Made by a program: the position numbers and the translations under genes. The notes beneath the pieces are model-generated. The model saw only the letters and a program-made list of their open reading frames with translations, searched no databases and was not told the DNA's origin. From CBDVBD01 sp965372135 (GTDB lineage Bacteria > Electryoneota > RPQS01 > CBDVBD01), in contig CBDVBD010000045.1 in assembly GCA_965372135.1 (NCBI GenBank), positions 1-20,628 of the forward strand: a DNA stretch of 20,628 nucleotides, read 5' to 3'. How positions within the stretch are numbered: the stretch's first letter is position 1; each line of letters starts with the position of its first letter. This document shows positions 15,537-20,628 of the stretch, piece by piece.

Positions 15537-17633
15537 TTGAACACTTTCCCAGCAGAAAATATTAGAAATATCTCCATTGTTGGACACGGATCCGCCGGGA
15601 AAACCACCTTAACGGAAGCCCTGATATATTCCATGGGAAACACTACCAGAATGGGCACCATCGACGATGGCAATACCCAATCAGACTACCATCAAACGGA
15701 AATAGACCGGAAAATATCTATCTACGCCACTCTCCTGTGCGGCAAATGGAAAGATAACAAAATCAACGCTATCGACACACCCGGCTTCCCGGATTTCTAC
15801 GGTGAGGTTAAAGGCGCCATCCGCGTTGTAGATAGTATGCTTCTCGTGGTTGACGCCCTTTCCGGCGTGGAAGTCGGCACCGAAATGGTCTGGGATTTCG
15901 CTGACGAATTCCAACTCCCTAAGATCATCTTCATCAACAAACTAAACAAAGAACACGCTAACTTCGACACCGTTATTAATTCCCTGGATGAAGCCTTCGA
16001 ATCCAAACCATTCCCCATCCAATTCCCGGTAAACGCTGGTGAAGGATTCAATTCCGTGGTAGATATCCTCATGATGAAACAGATTACTTTCGCAGCCGGA
16101 TCCGGCAAAATGCAAACTGCCGAAATTCCCGACGAACACAAAGATCGCGCCGAGGAGTTAAGAGAAAAACTGATCGAATTAGCGGCGGAAAGCGATGATG
16201 AATTACTGGAGCTGTTCTTCGACAAGGGCGAACTGACCGACGACGAATTCCAGCGTGGTTTCAAAACCGGTGTCACCTCCGGTCATATCATACCGGTAAC
16301 CTGCGGTGCCGCCGATCAAAACCTCGGCACACACCGCTTATTGGACATCCTCACTAATTTCGCCCCTTCTCCATTAGATCGCCCGCAAACGACCGGCACC
16401 AAACCGGACTCCGTGGAGGAACTAACCCGGGAAACTGACCCAAATGCCCCCACCAGTGCCCTCGTCTTCAAAACACTATCCGAAGCCCACTTAGGCGAAC
16501 TATCTTTCTTCCGGGTGTATTCGGGCAAAGTCCAATCTGGCACCGATCTACGCAATCCCACCCGAAATCAAACCGAAAAAATCGGACAGCTCTTCGTCAT
16601 GAGCAGTAAAGATCGCAAAAGCGTCGATCACATTACCGCCGGAGACATCGGTGCCGTAGTTAAATTAAAAAACACTCATACCAGCGACACCCTATGTGAT
16701 CCCAAAGCCCTAATCCTCCTGCCGGAAATAAATTTTCCACCGCCGGTAATCCGTACCGCACTGGTACCGGAAGCCAAAGGCGATGAAGAAAAAATCGGTG
16801 TCGGATTAAATGCGATCCAAGCGGAAGACCCAGCCTTCACCGTATCCATGGACGCCGAACTGGGACAAATTATCGTCTCCGGACAGGGTGAATTGCACCT
16901 AACCACCATCATCGAACGCTTAAAAGAAAAATACGGCGTCGGAGTCACCCAAACCGAACCCAATATCCCCTACCGTGAAACCATCATCGGCAAAGCCGAT
17001 GCCGAAGGAAAATACAAAAAACAAACCGGTGGTCGCGGACAATTCGGCATCGTCCAAATCAAACTGGAGCCCATTGAACGTGGCAGCGCTGACCCGCTGG
17101 AATTCGAAAACGCCATCGTTGGCGGCTCCATCCCTGGCAAATTCATCCCAGCCGTGGAAAAAGGCATCCGCGAAGCCATGCAAAACGGCGTAGTGTCCGG
17201 CTATCCTGTGGTGGACGTAAAAGTCATCCTTTACGACGGCAAATTCCACGAAGTCGACTCCTCGGAAATGGCATTCAAAATTGCAGGATCCCTCGGTTTC
17301 AAAAAAGCTTTCAAGGGTAGCAAACCGACCATACTGGAACCCATCTACGATGTCGAAGTAAAGGTCCCCAAGGACTACATGGGCGACGTCATGGGCGACT
17401 TGTCATCCCGCCGTGGGAAAATCCAGGGTATGGATACCGAGGGACGTTTCCAGATCATCAATGCTAAAGCTCCTCTGGCGGAACTGTACAAATATGCCAA
17501 CGACTTGCGATCCATGACTCAGGGGCGCGGAATGCACCGCCGTAAATTTTCCCACTATGAAGAAACCCCGCACGACATCCAGGCGAAACTAACCGTCGCA
17601 TACGACGCCAAAGTCGAAGAAGGTACAAACTAA
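15537..17633 (+). CDS. fusA: Elongation factor G-like translational GTPase
   Basis: This is a 698-residue protein of usual EF-G length, acting in ribosomal translocation or, for paralogues, recycling. The G domain shows GHGSAGKT (16-23), a switch I region reading SDYHQTEIDRKISI (49-62) and DTPG (80-83). The G4 motif is NKLN (134-137) where most homologues have NKxD. The later domains are present, including a domain IV with GGRGQFGIVQIKLEP and GFKKAFKGSKP, and a domain V with LSSRRGKIQGMDTEG and ending GRGMHRRKFSHYEETP. P-loop GHGSAGKT rather than AHVDAGKT, and IDRKISI rather than ERERGITI, place it with the divergent EF-G-like (EF-G2) group rather than the canonical form, so the symbol is tentative. 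Gene position among exported proteins is unusual. It has its own promoter and a strong ribosome-binding site. Confidence 0.9.
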   Translation: MNTFPAENIRNISIVGHGSAGKTTLTEALIYSMGNTTRMGTIDDGNTQSDYHQTEIDRKISIYATLLCGKWKDNKINAIDTPGFPDFYGEVKGAIRVVDSMLLVVDALSGVEVGTEMVWDFADEFQLPKIIFINKLNKEHANFDTVINSLDEAFESKPFPIQFPVNAGEGFNSVVDILMMKQITFAAGSGKMQTAEIPDEHKDRAEELREKLIELAAESDDELLELFFDKGELTDDEFQRGFKTGVTSGHIIPVTCGAADQNLGTHRLLDILTNFAPSPLDRPQTTGTKPDSVEELTRETDPNAPTSALVFKTLSEAHLGELSFFRVYSGKVQSGTDLRNPTRNQTEKIGQLFVMSSKDRKSVDHITAGDIGAVVKLKNTHTSDTLCDPKALILLPEINFPPPVIRTALVPEAKGDEEKIGVGLNAIQAEDPAFTVSMDAELGQIIVSGQGELHLTTIIERLKEKYGVGVTQTEPNIPYRETIIGKADAEGKYKKQTGGRGQFGIVQIKLEPIERGSADPLEFENAIVGGSIPGKFIPAVEKGIREAMQNGVVSGYPVVDVKVILYDGKFHEVDSSEMAFKIAGSLGFKKAFKGSKPTILEPIYDVEVKVPKDYMGDVMGDLSSRRGKIQGMDTEGRFQIINAKAPLAELYKYANDLRSMTQGRGMHRRKFSHYEETPHDIQAKLTVAYDAKVEEGTN

Positions 17634-17673
17634 ATATCCTATTATACCTTTACACGTTAGTGCTTCATTTTAC

Positions 17674-17701
17674 TTGACCTATGTGAAATCTTTCCCATAA
17701 A
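17674..17701 (+). promoter_or_regulatory. Possible promoter upstream of the second propeller gene
   Basis: TTGACC (17674-17679), a 16-nt spacer and CATAAA (17696-17701) give a moderate match. The leader to 17847 would be about 140 nt and would include the repeat element at 17728-17769, unlike the short leaders of the other promoters proposed here. Confidence 0.35.
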
Positions 17702-17727
17702 ACAACTTAAATTATTGTACTATTGTG

Positions 17728-17769
17728 CTGTCAGAGTCTGTCCCGATCAACCGGGATGCGATCCTGACA
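17728..17769. repeat. GTCAG.../GATCCTGAC element with 16-nt palindromic core, copy 3
   Basis: TGTCAG (17729-17734) and CTGACA (17764-17769) are inverted arms. Between them lies TCCCGATCAACCGGGA (17741-17756), another 16-nt TCC...GGA core (5-bp stem). The right side GCGATCCTGACA matches copy 1 at 180-191. An ATTTCG-rich tract follows in both places. Confidence 0.65.
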
Positions 17770-17846
17770 ACGCCTATTAATATAGCAAATTTCGAGTTTC
17801 GGATTTAAGATTTCGTTTTTAGAATTTGATCCCATGTGAGGTCATC

Positions 17847-19280
17847 ATGAAAACGGCATTGGTTTGTTTTTTCGCATCTTCCCTCTTAATAATCACCTCA
17901 TTCGCTCAACCCCCCGACACACTTTGGACCCATACCTACGGCATGGGCGAAAGTTACGGCGTCCAGGATACCCCTGATGGCGGATTCGCCGTAATTAGCA
18001 GCACAGTTCCCCAGGGAGGCACCAGCACCGATGCTTTTCTAATAAAAACTGACGCCTCCGGAGACACTCTGTGGACCCGATACTACGGTGGAAACGGCGA
18101 GGAGTATGGATATAGCGTCCAGCAGACCACCGACAGAGGATTCATCATCACCGGACACACTTGGTCTTTCGGTGCCGGGGAATGTGACGTGTACCTGGTA
18201 AGAACCGATGCCGATGGCGACACAATCTGGACTCGCACCTTTGGCGGACCCGAACGGGATATAGGTTTCTGTGTACAGCAAACTACCGATAGCGGATTCA
18301 TCGTGACCGGAAGAACCGGTCAGTTCAATACCCATGACGCGTGCCTCATCAAAACCGATGCGGATGGAAATAGACTATGGAGCAGAACCTACGGGGGAGC
18401 TGATAAAGATGAAGGCTGCAGCGTCCGGCAAACCACTGACGGAGGATATATCATCACTGGTTACACCGAATCGTTCGGTGCCGGTCTATCCGACCTTTAT
18501 CTGATAAGAACCAACCCGGATGGAGACACCCTGTGGACACGCACTTACGGCGGAACCGGGTATGACAGCGGTAATAGCGTGCTGCAAACACAGGACGGTG
18601 GATTTATCATTACCGGCTATACCAGTGCATATCTTGCTGGACCAAGCACTGTTTACCTAATTAAGACCGGCGCCAATGGCGACAGCCTGTGGACGCGTAC
18701 CTATGGCAGCAATCAAGAACAGATGGGTGAAAGCATCCAGCAGACCCTCGATGGTGGATATATCATTTCCGGATGGACTGGCACTACCGCCCCAATGAAC
18801 CCTATTTATATCACCTATCTGATAAAAACCGATGCCGTAGGCGACACGCTGTGGACGGATACTTTCGACTTCGGAAAAGGATATTGCGTCCAACAGACTG
18901 CCGATGGAGGCTTTGTCGTCGCAGGCTATCGATACGACGGCTGGCTTGGTCCTTACAGTATCTATCTGATTCGATTAGAAGGCTATTTAAACGTGAACAA
19001 CGAACCGTCCCAATCCCTTGAATTCACCCTTTATCCCTCCTATCCCAACCCCTTCAACCCAACAACGATCTTATCGTTTTCTTTACCATCTATATCGCAT
19101 GTGAATCTAATGGTTTACGACATAACCGGTCGCCAAGTATCATCTCTAATCAACGGTTGGCACAACGCCGGAACTCATCAGGTAACCTTTGACGGTTCGA
19201 ACCTGTCATCTGGAATCTATTTCTATCAACTAAACGCCGGAAATTTCAGTCGAACCGGAAAGATGGTGTTGCTAAAATAA
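17847..19280 (+). CDS. Second secreted seven-bladed propeller-like protein with YPNPFNP sorting domain
   Basis: This 477-residue protein is a paralogue of the protein at 4917-6389. The ATG at 17847 follows TGAGGT (17837-17842) and opens a signal peptide ending TSFAQPPD. Seven blades follow: 24-72, 73-124, 125-174, 175-226, 227-278, 279-332 and 333-380. They share the same consensus (DTLWTRTYGG...SVQQTTDGGFIITG...YLIKTD-DG), but blade lengths vary from 48 to 54 residues and the DNA is far less repetitive than in the paralogue. This implies an older array. A linker leads to YPNPFNP (about 399-405) and a sorting domain ending SSGIYFYQLNAGN...KMVLLK. The conservation of blade number at seven, despite variable blade length, supports a closed propeller. 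Ligand and function are unknown. Confidence 0.88.
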   Translation: MKTALVCFFASSLLIITSFAQPPDTLWTHTYGMGESYGVQDTPDGGFAVISSTVPQGGTSTDAFLIKTDASGDTLWTRYYGGNGEEYGYSVQQTTDRGFIITGHTWSFGAGECDVYLVRTDADGDTIWTRTFGGPERDIGFCVQQTTDSGFIVTGRTGQFNTHDACLIKTDADGNRLWSRTYGGADKDEGCSVRQTTDGGYIITGYTESFGAGLSDLYLIRTNPDGDTLWTRTYGGTGYDSGNSVLQTQDGGFIITGYTSAYLAGPSTVYLIKTGANGDSLWTRTYGSNQEQMGESIQQTLDGGYIISGWTGTTAPMNPIYITYLIKTDAVGDTLWTDTFDFGKGYCVQQTADGGFVVAGYRYDGWLGPYSIYLIRLEGYLNVNNEPSQSLEFTLYPSYPNPFNPTTILSFSLPSISHVNLMVYDITGRQVSSLINGWHNAGTHQVTFDGSNLSSGIYFYQLNAGNFSRTGKMVLLK

Positions 19281-19321
19281 TCCAAATAGTCGACATTTCC
19301 ATTCTTTTCCATATTTTACTG

Positions 19322-19351
19322 TTGCGTAGTTGTCAGTTAAATGCCTATATT
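19322..19351 (+). promoter_or_regulatory. Possible promoter for the beta-helix gene
   Basis: TTGCGT (19322-19327), an 18-nt spacer and TATATT (19346-19351). The -10 and the bases after it (TATATTAT) are identical to those of the promoter at 2625, and the implied leader of about 43 nt is similar. The -35 is weak. Confidence 0.45.
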
Positions 19352-19389
19352 ATGAATTATTGTAATATTTTAAACACGGAGTATCCAGC

Positions 19390-19396
19390 AGGAGGG
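19390..19396 (+). promoter_or_regulatory. Strong Shine-Dalgarno for the beta-helix gene
   Basis: AGGAGGG lies 4 nt before the ATG at 19401 and fixes that start. Confidence 0.8.
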
Positions 19397-19400
19397 TAAC

Positions 19401-20628
19401 ATGTCTGGGAAACCTTTGATTTTATTATTCGTTGGGTTTCTTATTACAACTTCTTTGTATGCCCAAACCACCATCCCACCAGGATCGGTCTACGGCACCT
19501 GGGAAGCCTCCGGTTCTCCATACTTGATCGAAGGACAGATTGCCGTACCCCCCGATTCTACCCTCATCATTGAACCCGGTGTCGAAGTCATTTTTCAATG
19601 GTGGTATATCTTTTACGTATATGGTTATCTACAAGCCATAGGTTCAGAAACCGATTCCATTCTTTTCACCGCCTCCGACAGTGCCATAGGATGGAGGGGC
19701 ATCATGCTTATAAATGCCCCTGATTCCAGCCGTTTCACTTATTGCATCCTCCAATATAGTCGTATCTGGCCTCCTTATTCCCATATCAGTGGGAGTCTAA
19801 TATGTGATCGCTCGAATCCTGTTATTACCCACTGTACGTTTAGATACAACAACACCGAATTCGGCGGTGGAATCTGGTGCAGTAACGGCAGTCCTTTCAT
19901 CAGCCACTGTATGTTTTACAGTAACAACGCAGTTGCCGGTGGAGGGATCAGTTGTGCCAGTTCAAATCCCTATATCGGTTACTGCCAATTTGACTGCAAT
20001 TCGGCTGAATATGGAGGTGCGATTTCATATGACGGCTCTAATATCAATATAGAATACTGTGACTTCACAAATAATTCTTCCGAATGGGGAGGAGGTGCCA
20101 TCAATTCCAGCGGCGAATGTAATATTCACCAATGTACCTTTGTCAATAATCATTCAGTACATTCAGCAGGAGCAGCAAACATCTACACTTCTTCATCACC
20201 AATATCAAATTGTACTTTCATTAACAACTCATCAACGCTTCAAAAAGGCACTTTACATCTTGGCTATTCTCATAATACCGTCTCTAATTGCACTTTCTCT
20301 AATAATAGTGCATCGGGGATTTCGATTCAAAGTGGCGATCCTACTATTTCATTTTGTTTAATAGACAGTAATCAATACGGCGGAATAGTTATCGATGAAT
20401 TGAGCGAACCCACCATAGACCATTGTACCATAACCAGAAATAATATGTTCGGTATAGACTGCAGAAACTTATATAGTTTAATGCGTTACCCAATAATCAG
20501 TAATACGATCGTTGAGGGGAATTATGGAACTGTTGGCGGTATTTGTGCCTCCAACTATTGCCAGCCATTTGTTCAATATTGCGATGTTGCCAATAATCTA
20601 CCAGCAAATTTCACCGGTGAGGTTCCTG
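19401..20628 (+). CDS. Secreted parallel beta-helix protein, truncated by the window edge
   Basis: The frame is open from ATG 19401 to the right edge (409 complete codons). A signal peptide (MSGKPLILLLFVGFLITTSLYAQ-type, about 23 residues) is followed by a capping region (GTWEASGSPYLIEGQIAVPP, then DSTLIIEPGVEVIFQ), as in proteins annotated with right-handed parallel beta-helix repeats. From about residue 110 on, repeats of 20-24 residues contain the pattern NP-x-I-x-x-C-x-F-x-x-NNxAxxGGGI, for example ISHCMFYSNNAVAGGGI and IHQCTFVNNHSVHSAGA. The regularly placed Cys and Asn residues suggest stacked side-chain ladders. Such proteins are often adhesins or polysaccharide-interacting, but no active site is evident. 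The missing C-terminus may carry a sorting domain like its neighbours'. The sequence is visibly more AT-rich than upstream genes. Confidence 0.85.
   Translation, partial: MSGKPLILLFVGFLITTSLYAQTTIPPGSVYGTWEASGSPYLIEGQIAVPPDSTLIIEPGVEVIFQWWYIFYVYGYLQAIGSETDSILFTASDSAIGWRGIMLINAPDSSRFTYCILQYSRIWPPYSHISGSLICDRSNPVITHCTFRYNNTEFGGGIWCSNGSPFISHCMFYSNNAVAGGGISCASSNPYIGYCQFDCNSAEYGGAISYDGSNINIEYCDFTNNSSEWGGGAINSSGECNIHQCTFVNNHSVHSAGAANIYTSSSPISNCTFINNSSTLQKGTLHLGYSHNTVSNCTFSNNSASGISIQSGDPTISFCLIDSNQYGGIVIDELSEPTIDHCTITRNNMFGIDCRNLYSLMRYPIISNTIVEGNYGTVGGICASNYCQPFVQYCDVANNLPANFTGEVP

Noticed and set aside
20059..20361. Small plus-strand frame at the right end
   Set aside because: It lies out of frame within the open beta-helix gene, which has clear repeat motifs.
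1..20628. tRNA, rRNA, riboswitch or full insertion sequence
   Set aside because: I saw no cloverleaf, ribosomal, aptamer-like or transposase sequence that could be supported by reading.

Overview
The window looks like a chromosomal segment from an uncultivated bacterium of the Fibrobacteres-Chlorobi-Bacteroidetes (FCB) assemblage, for example a Marinimicrobia, KSB1 or Calditrichota type lineage. The evidence is the C-terminal sorting signature YPNPFNPxTxI-S-(Y/F)-x(2)-P on three exported proteins (plus a YPNPY variant on a fourth), a PorV/PorQ-family outer-membrane protein, and a TonB-dependent receptor with an N-terminal carboxypeptidase-regulatory-like domain. Phylum-level placement is inference. 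All supported genes lie on the + strand and almost all products are exported or membrane-bound.

Layout. 1-331: no gene, only palindromic dispersed repeats. 332-2437: secreted protein with a Ca-binding-like loop, a fibronectin-III-like domain and a sorting domain. 2678-4693: secreted protein with two OB-fold-like repeats and a sorting domain, behind a near-consensus sigma70-type promoter. 4694-4916: a mosaic of nested palindromic repeats. 4917-6389: seven-bladed propeller-like secreted protein built from seven exact 52-residue repeats, followed after 4 nt by a lipoprotein (6394-7779). 7780-8007: more nested palindromes. 8008-10734: TonB-dependent receptor interrupted by one in-frame TAA (8683-8685). 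10951-11958: PorV/PorQ-family protein. 12125-13450: NHL-repeat lipoprotein. 13582-15252: fusion of a flippase/LPG-synthase-like membrane domain with a SAM methyltransferase. 15537-17633: elongation factor G-like GTPase, the only clear housekeeping gene, with its own promoter and TTG start. 17847-19280: second, diverged seven-blade propeller paralogue. 19401 to the right edge: partial parallel beta-helix secreted protein.

How the genes may work together. The sorting-domain proteins are expected to pass the inner membrane by Sec and the outer membrane by a type IX-like route. The PorV/PorQ-family protein is of the kind that accepts such cargo at the surface. The TonB receptor, PorV-like protein and NHL lipoprotein are consecutive and may form one outer-membrane module. 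No secretion-channel genes (SprA, PorT, PorU) are in the window.

The most unusual signal is non-coding. Nearly every long intergenic space carries a 16-nt palindrome of the form TCC...GGA, usually sitting in the loop of a different, longer inverted repeat. Several host repeats also occur in this same window without the core, so apparent filled and empty versions can be compared. This suggests a very small modular or mobile palindrome that targets hairpin loops.
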